From Erodium maritimum (lineage: Eukaryota > Streptophyta > Magnoliopsida > Geraniales > Geraniaceae), in assembly GCA_963921825.1 (NCBI GenBank), contig OY997594.1:4717001-4781000 (forward strand): a DNA stretch of 64,000 bases, read 5' to 3'. Positions 45,295 through 58,072 of this stretch are shown piece after piece. The stretch's first letter is position 1, and every line of letters starts with the position of its first letter. Made by a program: the position numbers and the translations under genes. The notes below the pieces were generated by a model. That model did not search any database. It worked only from the letters and a program-made list of their open reading frames with translations, and was not told where the DNA came from.

Positions 45295-47630
45295 TTTCTT
45301 CTTATTATTTCCATAAGGTTAACTACAACCTTTTACATTTAAATATATCTTTTTTTACCTGGTTAAACTTGATTCTAAAATTCGTCTGAACAATGTTTTA
45401 ATTGTCCAAGATTTTACATTACTGCAAAATGATAGTGTAGTGACCTGAAAATTAGAATCCGTCCAGACGTATTTTGAAAAACTATGATACTGTTCAAATG
45501 AATTTATAGTTAGATATAAGTAGTTGAAAAACGGATATAACCAATTTAGTTAAGTATAATTAATTCTTAATAATAAAACTATGAATGCAAAGAGTAAGTT
45601 GACAAGGGATAGTTAGGGTGCTAACTGCTAAGTGTAGTATCATACTAAAACGCATAAGAAGGAAGTGGTAGGTACTATTTGTAGTTGGTTTGGTGTAGAT
45701 AAAGATGAAGATAAGAGAGAGTTTAGTATCGGTTCATAAATCTTTCGGCCATGGATTTCAGACATGTCTGTCGATCATAAGTGGTCTCAGGGACCACAAG
45801 TTCTTGTCCTGTCTTGTGGGATACACCACTAAAAACATAAAATCCTACTAAAGTATAACTTTAAAAAGAATATATTTGACTCCATAATTCAGCGATTTAA
45901 ACTAAATGAAAAACATCGATATCCGCTTTATAATATTATACTATATATAGAGAGCGTTCAAAAGTATACCTCATTCGTTATCACTCTAAGCAGGGCCGAC
46001 TCAAGATATAAGCTAAGTAACCGTTTAAATTCTCGGATCAACAGGGGTTCTTTAAAATTGAATAAACCACTAGTTAAGGTATTGGATTGAAAAAGATTAC
46101 ACTAATTTAAAGATCATATACTATTTGATCAAAACTGTGAAAATATTGGATTTCTGATAATTGAGGCCAATTTTGATCTCAATCCATTTTTTTCTTTCAG
46201 AAAAACAATTATCATTTAAAGGAAAACAATTTTTTTTGATTGTTGAACATTCTTCTAATAACTGCATAGATTTTTATTGAGTATCAGTGAATTAAAAATG
46301 GGATCAGACAAAGGAATGGAACAAACCAAAGAAAAAAAAATGTGGCTATCTATATATACACATTATAGTATTTGTTTAAAGAACGACAGTCAATTTATAA
46401 CTTCATCTCGAAAAATGCTTAAACCAAAATAATTTGGGAAAATAAGTTGTCAAAACTGAAAAATAATAATCCAATATTGAATACAAATATCTTATCATAA
46501 CAAAACAAAAACGCAAAGCAAACATATGAGAAATTCATGTTATCGCTTCAGAGTCTCCATGAGGTAATTTCGAAGTTTCAAACTTGGAATTCGAATGTTT
46601 TTCGGTATGATCCTGAGCTCGTTCCTAGGGATTTGGATGCAACAGACGCGATCCAAATACATTCGCTCGTGATTGAGATTCCAGTGGTGAAGAGCGCGGT
46701 CCTTGTGAGTGGACAACTATTACAAATCGTTGGGCCTTCGGCTGAAGTTGGGCCTAACGTGATCCCTACAATCCTTACGACCCCTGGTGTTTTGGGTGAA
46801 GTAGTTGTGATCCCTGCGATCTCTAATGTTTCGGATGAAGTAGATGCAATATTTGAACATGGATAAATTGTTTTTATTGTTGGGCCAAGTGAAGGCGGAT
46901 CCACAAGCATCCATAAAGTCTCCCATTATCTTCAACTTCTCCATTTTCATGTGTTGAAGCTTGGAGAGTTGGAGATTGTAAGTTTGGAAACTAGATAAGT
47001 TTTTTATTGAGTTTTTCAACTCAATCCCGATTCTAATATCTACCTTTCTCTAGATTTGTTGTAAAGCTAGTTTTTTTTAATGTTTGTATAGGATTTTGAA
47101 TCCATGACCTTGGATTTAAATCCTTGGTCTTGGGTATAGTTTAAATATTGTTTTTCTATACTCTGATGCATGGATTCATCGTTAATTTGGTGTTGGTGAT
47201 GTTAAATTGCATGATTTGGGTTTTGGGAGCTTAATTAAAATCTTATTGCTTGTATGATTATTTATATATATTTAAGTTAATTGATATTTATGCTTGGTTC
47301 TCTTATTTTCTGTTCGAATTTTTCTGTTTTTGGACCCGATTTCATGTACTAGCCTTTTCGTCTCTTGGTTGTATGTCAAGTTCTAGATTATATTTGGTAA
47401 AAGTATCATCTTTATCCATTTAGTGAACTTATGTAGGATTTCCCACATTTAGATGTCTATATTTCCTATTGACGAGATAGAAATATGCTAGGTTTTGTTT
47501 CTCAGCTATCTTGTGTGTTACAAGCCGACCACACGGTTTATGAATATTTTCATGATTGTTGTGTGCGCTATGTAGATCGATGTTTGGAGTGATCCATGAT
47601 ACGATCTAGTGTTGGGTTGAGATTCATTTG
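45295..47630. other. AT-rich DNA with one doubtful open frame
   Basis: A 109-codon plus-strand frame (46537-46866, MLSLQSLHEVISKFQTWNSN...) has a hydrophobic, repetitive C-terminal half (VIPTILTTPGVLGE, VVVIPAISNVSDE). It has no family I recognise, no matching promoter, and AT-rich repeat-like surroundings. It may be a retroelement fragment. Nothing else is supported. Confidence 0.3.
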
Positions 47631-47631
47631 T

Positions 47632-47860
47632 TTAGAGTTTACTTATGCTTGTATTACCAGAGTCTCGCGATTCATCTTGATCGGTGGTGCTCGAGTTTCA
47701 AGATGTTGAACTAGGTGTAGCTAAGTATATTCGTTGATTGATTTAGAGTTTACTTATGCATGTGTATTACCAGAGCTTCGTGATTCGTTGCTTTATTTAG
47801 TTCTCCTTGATGATCGATGCATTTTCAGTTGTTAGGAAGTTGGACTAGGCGTAGATAAGT
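47632..47860. repeat. Degenerate tandem duplication, unit about 110 bp
   Basis: Two successive copies begin TTAGAGTTTACTTATGC, continue with TATTACCAGAG and end near 'ttggactaggcgtagataag' (diverged in the first copy). No coding content. Confidence 0.5.
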
Positions 47861-47869
47861 AGATTCGCC

Positions 47870-49128
47870 GAGTGGTGTAACTATCTCTACTTGTGGTAGT
47901 TGGTAGCACGAGTGACAAGAATTTGTTGTTGTTATTTCTTATTTGAGGATTGATCGAGCTTTGCTCAAGATTATAGAACTACACCCTATTATTATTTCTT
48001 TTTCCGATGATTGGTGGTGCGCATATCGGTCTGAGAAATGGTCTTGTGCCCTATCCCCGTGACTAGTATGTGGTTGATTTCATGATACCACATACATAGG
48101 AACTTAAGTGTTCTAAGACTATAAGGAAAACATTATTTTATTTACCTATCGTTAACCAAGCCATGCGTTAATTGGAATTCGTGTTTACTTTGTGACCGAC
48201 TTTTTATGTGAATCAATAACTATGTATCTTAGATGGTAGCGTGTACATAACTCCTTTTTTTTTCTAGACTGAAGTCAATTTTTTACCTTTTAACCCTTTA
48301 TTTTCCCTTTCGGATGTGGAAGTGACAATTCACGTTCCCTGGTTTTCACGAATATACTAATGATGTCTGTACTCCTTGTGGGATTGAGCGGTACTTAACT
48401 GTCTACTATATTTCTTAATAATCGTGTCCTGATGCACGTAAAAGAGTGATTTGACTCATAGTCATCCCCCATCATCACCCCTCCGGGTAGAATATTTCAG
48501 AGTCCCCCGTGTCAGTTTGGAGGTTGGCCACCAACCCCTATACCCAAGGGGGAAGCTAGATAAACAGATTGAGAGGTCGCCCAAGATCCCTGGGCGTGAG
48601 TTCCTCCGCGTCCGAGATGAACCAGCATGATTGAGTAGTGTTGTTGGAGTGCTGGTCAGGCATCCTGTGCTCCGTTCCCTAGGTAGGGGCCACCATGTTT
48701 GGTCGGATGTCGACTAGGATTCTATCCGGAACATGAGGGTCCTAGGGAGGGGAGCCCCCGAGCATCCACATGATTGTTGGGTATAGCTGACGGGTCCTCC
48801 ACCACGAGCTATTGGTTGTGGAATGGCTGCCAAATGTTAGCTCCAATCATGGAATGTTGGCACTGATGACGAGGATTCATAGGCGGGGAAGGAGGGTTCA
48901 TAGGATTCATACCCCGATTCCCGGCCCTCTGAGGGTGTCGACAATGGTTGAGAGGTGGCGGCCCTGAACCAGAAGGTCGGATAGATTGCTCCTCTGGTTG
49001 GTCAAATTGGGAAGAGGAACTAGATGATCACGACCACCCATGAGACCTTCATAGACGAGCCATCTCAGGAAACCATTCATCTTTCGAGCAACAATAATGG
49101 TGTGCCAAACTAGACTGGGGGCTAACAT
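47870..49128. other. Unassigned DNA upstream of the Copia fragment
   Basis: The GC-richer part (about 48460-49128) has a 73-codon minus-strand frame (49128-48907) facing away from the Copia coding sequence. It may belong to another retroelement, but no domain is recognisable. Confidence 0.35.
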
Positions 49129-49132
49129 CTGA

Positions 49133-52100
49133 GACGGAGGGAGCTCCCGTTACTCGGCACGGGCTCCTCGGCAATTTGCTCCACGCAGACTACCTCAGCA
49201 AATGGTCCAGCCGAGCTATTGGACTAATTCTCCTCTATACTGGACCGGGCTGCCGAATTGGGCCCAGCAGACGCAGCCCATGCAGTTCAGCCATTTGTCG
49301 CCCAGTCCGTTCCAAACCAGTCTGATGCACGGCCAATGGACTCAAGGCCCACATACTCAACACGGACAACAACAAGGTGTATTGGGTTCGAGGCCCAACA
49401 CACCATCTCAGGCCCATTTAGTTATTCCGACGAACGTGTCCGATGCTACGACCAATGTTATCATGCAGCCTGCTCCTGATGGTCAATGGTACATGGACTC
49501 GGGTGCTTCCTCCCATATGACCGCGAACTCAGGTACCTTGCGTTCTTATGTTAATTCAAACATTACTCGTTCTGTTATTGTTGGTGACGGAAATAACATT
49601 CCTATTTCTGGTTATGGACAAGCATCATTATTCCCCACACATCCACATTACACCTTAAAAAATGTTATCCATGCCCCGAAACTAGTTAAGAACTTAGTAT
49701 ATGTGCGCCGTTTCACCTGTGATAATAATGTCTCAATTGAATTTGACCCCTTCGGTTTTTCTGTAAAGGATTTTCTGACGGGACATTGACGCCCTGCGGG
49801 TTTTAATCGCAAACTTGAGCACGGCAAGTGCACCGGCCGTCAAGTAGTAATCGGCTTTGAAGTCCGGAATATCGAGCCCAAAGGAGCAATAAACAAACAC
49901 TTACTATTTAAAGTTTGTAGCTAAGCTGGTTCGGTAAAAATCGAGTTTTAATGTTTTGAAAATAAACCTATAACGACAAAAAAAAGCAAATACAGAATTT
50001 AACAGAGTTTTCTTATCTTGAATTAAGTGAAGAGAGATCAAGGGCACGGGTTCATTGAGTTCATTCCATAAAATTGAACACGTTCGATTGTAGCGATGTC
50101 GATTTATTTTAGAGGTAACGAGTTGTCTCGACTCTAGTCCTAACTTCTTTCGAACGATTCGGACCCTAATGGAATCTAACCACCGAGTTCTTTCGAACCT
50201 CGATGTAGGAAGACCCAAAGCGTTAAACTCTATGACAACTTCTAACTTTTGACCAAACAAGTCTATAGCTATTGCAATTGTATTAACCCCGCTAGTTCTA
50301 GCTAGGATTTAAATCCAACCTATGATCGATTTTTGACTTAATTAGAATCCTTCTCTTTCGAGCGACGAATGCTAATTCAAAACAATTACCAAGCCTACAC
50401 GGGAGGTAAAGCATTAAGCACAAATCAATCATAGACAGTAATACAAATCAACAAGCACCGCAATCGAATCATTCAAAATATGGAAATCCCTACTCTAATC
50501 CCCCATAGCCCTAGAAATTGGGGGTTTAGGTGTTCATGGTGAGAAAATACAAGAATGAAAAGAAGCAAACAATTAAACTCATAATCAAGATGAAAGTTGA
50601 GATACAATCACCGAATTAGTCCTCCAAAGCTTGATCTTCTCTTCCTGCAATCTCTAACCTTGATGCTCTTGAAAATCCACCAAAAGAACTTCACTTGTGT
50701 AGCCAACAATGGAGTTTGTCTCCAAAAATCAACACTCAAATAAATCTCAAATTGATTCTCTACCCACAAATTAATTTGATTCTCAACAAACAATACAAGA
50801 TAAAAAGCTTTGTCTAAAAAAAAAAGGAATAAAACTATACAAAAATGGTGCTTCGTGTTCTCGGTTCTGTGTACAAAAAATCGTGAAGCAGGAGCTCTCT
50901 CAATAATGAAGCAGATCTCCTCTATGAATTGCGGCTGTGTAATCCCAATAAGTGTAGCCCTAGGATCAACCAATCAGAGGAGAGACAAATGGCAAGAGAG
51001 GAGAGAAGAGCCAACGCCACGTGTCGATCAATGAGAAGTCCAAACATGTTAGGAAGGGACCAGCGCCATGTGTCAGCAAAATAAGGCGCCACATGTGATG
51101 GAGAAGAGGAGCTGGTCAAAGTTGACCCGTCTGAGTTGACCAGGGCGCTGCCACATGTCATCCCCTGGTGCAATCCTCCATTTTTGCTCTTTTTCGCTCT
51201 TTCGCTCGCTCCGACTTCGTTTGAACTCCGATTGATCTCGTTCTTGCGCCAAAAAATTCCTCTTTTCAAGACCTACAAAACAAGACCAATCATAAATATA
51301 TTTCGGAACGAACAAAATCGACCATTTGACGGTCCACAACCACGAAAACACTCAAAATGCATCGGTTTTCCATCAAACACCGAACACACCGAGAAAAAAA
51401 ATTATTTATACTAAATCTAAATATATGATAGAGAATCGGGACCAAAAGCCTATATAACTCAATATAATGTGGCCTTTTAAGTGTTAAAATGCACCCGCAT
51501 CAGACATTTGGTTTTAAGATGCAATAGCACATGCGATTTGTATCCCGTCACCTCTAATGTTTCGTGTCATTCGTCAATTCCTTTTTCTGCTTCTGCAACC
51601 GTGTCTCCAAGATTGTGGCATTCTCGTTTAGGTCATCCGGGGTCTCCGGTATTTAATTCTCTTCGTAGCAATAAACTTATTGGTTGTACGAATGCTTTTG
51701 ATTCGGTTTGTCAGTCATGTGTACTTGGTAAACATGTTAGACTTCCTTTTCACACATCCACTACTGTTACTTATGCACCTTTTGATATTGTGCATGCTGA
51801 TCTATGGACATCTCCTGTTTTGAGCACATCTGGTCACAAATACTATTTGATATTACTTGATGATTTCACTAATTTTGTCTGGACTTTTCCTTTGGGCAAG
51901 AAATCTGATGTTTTCAAGTTATTTCTTTCATTTAGTGCTCATGTTTCTACACAATTTGGGGTCTCTATAAAAAGTTTTCAGTGTGATAATGGAAATGAGT
52001 TCGACAACTCTCCGTTTCGTGCTTTTGGTGATTCGTCCGGCTTGGTGTTCCGCTTCTCGTGTCCACATACCTCCTCTCAGAATGGACGTGCAGAACGCAA

Positions 52101-54465
52101 GATCAGAATTATCAACAACATGGTTCGTACCCTACTTCTTCATGCGTCCATTCCCCCATCTTATTGGCAGTATGCATTGTCCATGTCTACTTACCTGTCC
52201 AATATTCTCCCGTCTAAATTGCTTAATTTCTCGTCTCCTACTTTTGCTCTCTATCGTCGTGTTCTTTCTTATTCTCACTTGCGTGTTTTCGGTTGTTTGT
52301 GTTTTCCTCTTTTTCCGTCTACCACAATTAATAAACTTCAGGCTCGGTCTACACCATGTGTTTTTGTCGGATTTCCTCCTAATCATCGAGGGTGTGTTTG
52401 TTTTAATTTACAAACAAACAAATTCATTATATCGAGGCATGTATTATTTGATGAAACGGTGTTTCCATTTGCTTCCCATTGCTCACCCTCGCCACATAGC
52501 TATGATTTTTTATCTGACCCAATATCTCCAGCTACATGGACTCAGCTATTTTTTGTCCCGGACTCACCACCCAAGCCCAACCATATCCCCACCCAAACCC
52601 ACGGTGCTCTACCCGGCCTAAGCACTGCTCCAAGCCCAGTCCCACCTGGATCAGTTCCAAGCTCTCAACGCTCCGAGCCCAGCCTAGCAGCTCCCGCCAG
52701 CCCACCCGGCCACGCCAGCCCCACCAGATCCCCCAATCCTCGGCCCGAGCCCTCTTCTCCACCTAACCCGGCACAGGCCCAGCGATCACCTCCGGTTGTA
52801 GATCCGGATCCTGTTCCCTATGCACCAGCACATCAAATGGTCACACGGAGCAGGTCCGGCATCTCCAAACCTAAGGTAATTTTCGACCTCCACTCTACCA
52901 CATCTATATCCCCTATCCCCCGTAATCCTAAAGATGCTCTGCTTGATCCTACTTGGAAACTTGCTATGACAAACAAATTTAATGCCTTGATTAATAATAA
53001 GACGTGGGTTCTAGTTCCACTTCCTGTGGGAATGAATGTTATTCGTTCCATGTGGATTTTTCGGCATAAAACTCGCTCTGACGGTTCTTTTGAGCGATAT
53101 AAGGCTCGCCTTGTTTGTGATGGCAGGTCTCAACAGGTCGGTGTTGATTGCGATGAGACATTCAGCCCGGTGGTCAAGCCCTCGACTATTCGCACTGTCC
53201 TCAGTATTGCAGTATCTCGATTGTGGTCCATCCATCAGCTAGACGTTAAGAATGCCTTCCTCCATGGCAATCTTAATGAGACGGTCTACATTCATCAGCC
53301 GCTTGGTTTTCGCAGCACCACTCAGCCTGATCATGTTTGCTTGCTCAACCGGTCTCTTTACGGTCTAAAGCAAGCTCCTCGGGCTTGGTACCAGAGGTTT
53401 ACTGATTTTGTGTCTGAGATTGGTTTTGTCCATAGCAGGTCGGATCACTCGTTGTTCATCTATCGTCATGGACCAGATACAGCTTATATCCTACTTTATG
53501 TGGACGACATCATCCTGGCTTCCTCGAGCGAAACTCTTCGCCTCTCGGTCATGTCTCGACTCAGCTCTGAGTTTGCCATGAAGGACCTAGGCCCCTTGTC
53601 CTATTTTTTGGGCATTGCTGTGACTCGTCATTCTGGTGGTCTATTTCTCTCCCAACAGAAATACGCCACCGAGATCATCGATCGTGCCGGTATGTCCTCG
53701 TGTTCTGCATCCGCAACTCTAGTTGATACTCAGGGGAAACTCAGTGCATCAGACAATTCTCCGTTTGAGAATCCGACTTTGTACCGCAGTCTTGCGGGGG
53801 CGCTCCAGTACCTCACTTTCACGAGACCGGACATCTCCTATGCTGTCCAACAGGTGTGCCTTCACATGCATGATCCCCGAGTTAGTCACATGGGTGCTCT
53901 GAAGCGCATTATCCGGTATCTCCAAGGGACGACGCATCTCGGTCTTCATCTATACTCATCACCTATATCTGGTCTCGTCTCTTACACGGATGCGGATTGG
54001 GCTGGGTGTCCAGATACTCGTCGCTCTACTTCAGGATATTGTGTTTTTCTAGGGGACAACCTCATCTCGTGGTCGTCCAAACGGCAGCAGACTCTATCTC
54101 GATCTAGCACTGAGGCCGAATACCGAGGGGTCGCCAACGTAGTATCTGAGGCTTGTTGGATTCGGAATCTACTATTGGAGCTTCACTGTCCCCTGTCCCG
54201 TGCTACCCTGGTGTACTGCGACAACATCAGTGCCATCTACCTATCTGGCAATCCTGTCCAACACCAGCGTACGAAGCATATTGAGCTCGATATTCATTTC
54301 GTACGGGAAAAGGTCGCCAAGGGTCATGTTCGAGTCATTCACGTCCCTTCACGTTCTCAGATAGCAGATGTCTTCACCAAAGGCTTGCCACGAGTTCTAT
54401 TCCTTGATTTTCGGTCCAACCTGAACGTCCGTGAGCCTCCCGTCCAGACTGCAGGGGCGTGTTAG
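49133..54465 (+). pseudogene. Copia gag-pol, otherwise open frame interrupted by an insertion
   Basis: Upstream part 49133-49786: gag tail, then the protease with WYMDSGASSHMT. Downstream part from 51508: GAG-pre-integrase (LWHSRLGHPG, then C..C in VCQSCVLGKH), integrase core (VHADLWTS, FQCDNGNEF), RT (DVKNAFLHGNLNETVY; catalytic YVDDIILAS) and RNase H (YTDADWAGCPDTRRSTSGY, KHIELDIHFVREK). The codon phase at the insertion site is unchanged once the inserted LTR and one GACAT copy are discounted. No stop or frameshift was seen in the remaining 980-odd codons, so the element was probably fairly young when it was hit. The terminal TAG lies in the first bases of the 3' LTR. Confidence 0.88.
49787..51502. 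mobile_element. Solo LTR, 1.7 kb, inside Copia, GACAT target duplication
   Basis: Starts TGACGCCCTGCGGG and ends CACCCGCATCA. Perfect GACAT repeats lie at 49782-49786 and 51503-51507. No internal retroelement genes. The TG...CA ends and 5-bp duplication identify an LTR; the lineage is unknown. Confidence 0.88.
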
Positions 54466-54613
54466 AGATAGAATTGTTATGAGTTTGAATAAACTCAAAA
54501 CTCATAATTATATTTGTGTTTGTATTTTAAATGGCTTTACCTAATCTGTAAGCTCTGTATAAATACACAAGCAAGATGAATATATAATTACGGTTTAAAT
54601 CCCAATTCTATCA
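54460..54613 (+). repeat. 3' LTR of the Copia element, 154 bp
   Basis: TGTTAGAGATAGAATTG...CCCAATTCTATCA begins right after a purine-rich tract (GCAGGGGCG). It holds TGTATAAATACAC, a promoter-like TATA element. The AGATAGAATTG and CAATTCTATC ends form inverted repeats. Confidence 0.85.
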
Positions 54614-55147
54614 GTACCAGACGGACCATACACAAGAATTATCATAATCGATTTTATCGATTCATAAACGATTTTAAAAATTCAAAGCCATCAACCAAAT
54701 CCACTAGCGTTGATTCGGTGTTGAGCCAATAGGTTTTGATTGGAACGATTTTACCTGTTAAATAGGTTATTTAATTCCCGTACCCCCTTCCATGTTAGTT
54801 CATCCCAATTATTGATTTTGATAAATTTGTTCACACATAAATGAAATGAATGCACACTTCTATTGACAGATATTTACCTTCTAAACATTTACTTGTTACT
54901 ATAGTTTCAGAACAAAATGTTCATCTTGTCTTTTCAATCATCTCAAAACGATCACCTTTAGGTCATGTGATTATGAGTTGTGACAGTGGAGCAATACATG
55001 TGAATCAAGACCCACTCATCAATCAAAAACATAATCGGTAATCAGATTAATAATTTCATTATAATCGACGAAAATAAATACAAATTCACAAAAGAAACAA
55101 AAATAAATAAATCAGCATAGTCATAATACATACACAACACAAACGAG
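54614..55147 (-). other. Intergenic DNA and 3' UTR of the small minus-strand gene
   Basis: No gene supported. The part nearest 55147 is the likely 3' UTR of the small gene at 55148-55381. Confidence 0.4.
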
Positions 55148-55381
55148 TCAAGCAGAGAAGAACCCATCAGAAGCAGCAACAGCAACCTGGGTTTTGGGCT
55201 CCGACACACAGTACCCAACAACAACGTTGGTGTAGTACCTGTAACCGCCAATCCTGCTCCTCACACTCCGACCCGCCGCCGCCAAGGTCGACACCAAGCT
55301 CCCGATCTCCGCCGGATCGGCCCCACCGGCCTTGACCCTCCTCTCGTACTCCTCCGCAACCAGGATCGCTATATCAGCCAT
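55148..55381 (-). CDS. Small plant protein (MADIA...FFSA type), 77 aa
   Basis: Intronless minus-strand gene. ATG at 55381-55379 gives MADIAILVAEEYERRVKAGG, and the protein ends AVAASDGFFSA. The N-terminal helix (residues 2-17) and the short C-terminal motif EPKTQVAVAASDGFFSA recall a family of small uncharacterised plant proteins, but I cannot name it or give a function. The three codons before this ATG open only with TTG. GC-rich coding sequence within AT-rich flanks and a weak ACATAAACC TATA-like element near 55473 support a real gene. No signal peptide is evident. Confidence 0.7.
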   Translation of the reverse strand: MADIAILVAEEYERRVKAGGADPAEIGSLVSTLAAAGRSVRSRIGGYRYYTNVVVGYCVSEPKTQVAVAASDGFFSA

Positions 55382-56200
55382 TGATCCCAAACTGATCTGG
55401 GTTTCAAAAATGTGTCTTTTTTCGAAATGGGTCGGTGAGATTGTGAGTAACAGAGTGAAGAATCGTTGGGTTTATGTAGGAGCTGTGAAATTGGAGTGGA
55501 TAAGGCCTGGTGACGTGGTCGGTCGGTGAGGAATGTTTATTATATTATTGTGGGCTGTTGTGTTGGGATTCAGACAGGACCGTCTGGTTTGTTGATTCCC
55601 AGGTTCTATGGATTGGTCCTAAATTTTATCCTCGTTTTTTTAGTTTAATAAAGCGGCGGCGCCGTGGTGGGCAGAACTTGCGACAGTGCCGTTGATTTTG
55701 AATTCAACGGCAGCAGTGGTTTTGGTCTTATTTTTTTTTTGTAACTTAACGTCCGTATTCTCATCTTTCGGTTTTTACTAAATCCTAACTCAGACAAACG
55801 TTCGTTTTGAGATAGTAACATTGACCACAATGTTTGATGTTTTCTGCCTAAAAGTTTAACGATCGTTAGATAAGTAACAGGAAAAGTTGGTAGGTCAGAA
55901 TTATGATTTGAGAATAAACGAAAGGTCTACGTTATGACATCATGTTTTTTCATTCCATTTCAGGAATATTTTAGAAGTACGTGACTAGTGTGTGATTGAT
56001 ATTTCACGGAGTCGGTCACACTTAACAGGTTTTGATACATTTTAGGAATTAATTTCTCAAACTTATTAGGGTTATTTCATCTCACTACCCTAAAAATTCT
56101 TAAGTTTCATCTTACTACTCTAAAAATAGTTATTGGCACCTCACTACCCATACTATGAGTTAAGAAACAATTTAGCACCCAGAGACACAACTATACTATC

Positions 56201-56580
56201 TAGGGCTGGGCATAATACACCGAATTCACCGTCCCCTCCCGTCCCCGCCCGGAACCGGCACCGGAGACACCGGAACCGGGAGAAAAACCGTCGGCGCCGG
56301 TGAGGAAAGGGCAGAACAGGCGACCAAAAAACCGTGGCCGGTTTTCATACCTCTGAACCGCTGGTTAACCGAACCGGCCGGGCCCAGAGGAGGTAGTTGG
56401 ACAGGGTCTTAGGCCCGTCAAATTTTCTCGGCCCAAGAAGACGCGGCCCGTTCCCTTCGCATCGGCCCGTTTACGCGCGAAGCCCAGATCAGTTGGACTG
56501 TCATTCCTGGCCGTCCGATGTAGGGTTTCAATCTGAGCCGTTGATTTTCGTCTAAACACTCAGACTCACACTCTCCTCTC
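56201..56580. other. GC-rich DNA with a possible hAT-type left end
   Basis: It starts TAGGGCTGGGCATAATAC, typical of a hAT terminus, exactly where the first duplicated copy stops. No right end was found. From 56370 it contains several GGCCC/GCCCA motifs (for example GGCCCAGAGG, CGGCCCAAGAAG, AAGCCCAGATC) that could serve the following promoter. Confidence 0.45.
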
Positions 56581-57058
56581 ATTTCCCTCTCTCTCTCTTC
56601 CTCCTCGTCTCTCTCTCTCTCTCTCTCTACGGCGTCTCGTCTTCTCGCATTGAATGCTTCACCTAACCCAGAACCGACCTCACCTCTATCTCTCTTCTTC
56701 TACTTCTTCTTCCCTATCGTGTCTTCAATCCGTTCCTTCCATTCCCTCTCGTCTCTACTCACCTCACCAAACCCTATCAGATTCACTGTCAAAGTATGGT
56801 CCTCCTCTCAATCCCTCTCCTCCAACTCTCCGACTCCCTTTCTTCTCTAACACGACTTCATTTAATGCGGAGGAGGAAGAGGAGGAGGCGAGGGGGCTAT
56901 AAAAGGTCGACCGGCTGAGCATTTATGACAAGCACCCGAGTCCGATTTAGGGTTTCTGATATCTTAGTGTTCGACTATCAAATTGAGACTGAGTGAGACT
57001 TGAGAGAGGAAGGATGGAGAAGGCACACGAGAAGGAGAAGCGGATTGCAAAGGGGAAG
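56581..57058 (+). promoter_or_regulatory. Promoter and first coding exon of an otherwise missing gene
   Basis: A CT-rich Y patch (56590-56630), TATAAAAG at 56897-56904 and a leader lead to ATG at 57014. The short exon encodes MEKAHEKEKRIAKGK and ends at AAG|GTAATT (57058|57059), followed by T-rich intron-like sequence. I do not recognise the protein. No later exon is evident before the duplication, MITE and solo LTR that follow. Confidence 0.5.
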
Positions 57059-57672
57059 GTAATTTCTCATCTTTTTCGAATTATGGTTGATTAAAATTTA
57101 GGGGTTTTGTGTTTATTTAGGGTTTCAATCTGATTTAGGGGTTTCCTGTATTGATTTATTATTGATTTTAGGTTTATCAAATCTGATGTAAGGGTTTTGT
57201 TGTATTATTTAGGATTTCATTATAATTTAGGGTTGCTAATCTGATTTCTGGTTCGATTTCATGTTTTCCACATCTGATTTAGGGGTTTTGTGAATATTTA
57301 GGTTATTGAAATTTTATTGATGGTTTGAGTTATGGTTCTGTTTTTATTTTGCTTTGTGGTTCAAATGTTTGGTTTTAGTATGAATATAATTTAGGGTTCA
57401 AACGTTCGTTTTGAGATAGTAACATTGACCACAACGTTTGATGTTTTCTGCCTAAAAGTTTAACGGCCATTAAAAAAGTAACAATAAAAGTTGATAGGTC
57501 AGAATTATGATTTGAGAATAAACGAAAGGTCTACGTTATGACATCAAGTTTTCTCATTCCGTTTCAGGAATATTTTAGAGGTACGTGACTAGTATGTGAT
57601 TGATATTTCACGGAGTCAGTCACACTTAACAGATTTTGATACATTTTAGGAATTAATTTGTCAAACTTATTA

Positions 57673-58072
57673 GGGTTATTTCATCTCACTACCCCAAAAA
57701 TTCTTAAGTATCATCCCACTACCCTAAAAATTCTTAAGTTTCATCTCACTACCCTAAAAATAGTTACTGACACCTCACTACCTTAACTATGAGTTGAGGA
57801 ACAATTTAGTACCCAGAGACACAACTATGCTATCAATAAATTTTGCAAGTCCTAAATTGAAGACCATACACATAATTTAACCACTACATTATTATTTTTA
57901 ATTCTTCAATCTAGGATTTACAATCATTTTTTAGTAGTATAGTTGTGTCTCTGGATACTAAATTGCTTTTTTGCTTTTTAACTCATAGTTAATGTAGTAA
58001 AGTGCCATTAACTATTTTTAGAGTAATGAGATGAAACTTAAAAAAATTAGAGTAGTGAGATGAAATTAACTC
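57673..58072. mobile_element. Long-TIR MITE with perfect 9-bp duplication
   Basis: Starts GGGTTATTTCATCTCACTACC; ends GTAGTGAGATGAAATTAACTC. Arms of about 150 bp are inverted copies. Perfect AACTTATTA lies at 57664-57672 and 58073-58081. Confidence 0.88.

Larger units (their letters stand above)
49129..54613 (+). mobile_element. Copia LTR retrotransposon, 5' truncated, with a nested solo LTR
   Basis: The element keeps the gag C-terminus, protease, integrase, reverse transcriptase, RNase H and the 3' LTR. Its 5' LTR, primer site and most of gag are absent: left of 49129 the sequence is unrelated and no copy of the 3' LTR was found. Domain order PR-INT-RT-RH is that of Copia. A foreign 1.7 kb LTR sits at 49787-51502. 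Confidence 0.9.
55795..57834. repeat. Long direct duplication, copies at 55795-56200 and 57399-57834
   Basis: Both copies begin CAAACGTTCGTTTTGAGATAG and end CACAACTAT(A/G)CTATC, with few differences. The second has one extra unit of about 30 bp (CTACCCTAAAAATTCTTAAG). The duplicated block contains the left half of the MITE at 57673-58072. Confidence 0.88.

Noticed and set aside
46537-46866. A 109-codon open frame as a real gene
   Set aside because: No promoter, no recognised family, internal degenerate repetition and repeat-like surroundings; kept only as a remark.
51983-52766. Alternative frames within the Copia polyprotein region
   Set aside because: They overlap the long domain-bearing frame and have no motifs of their own.
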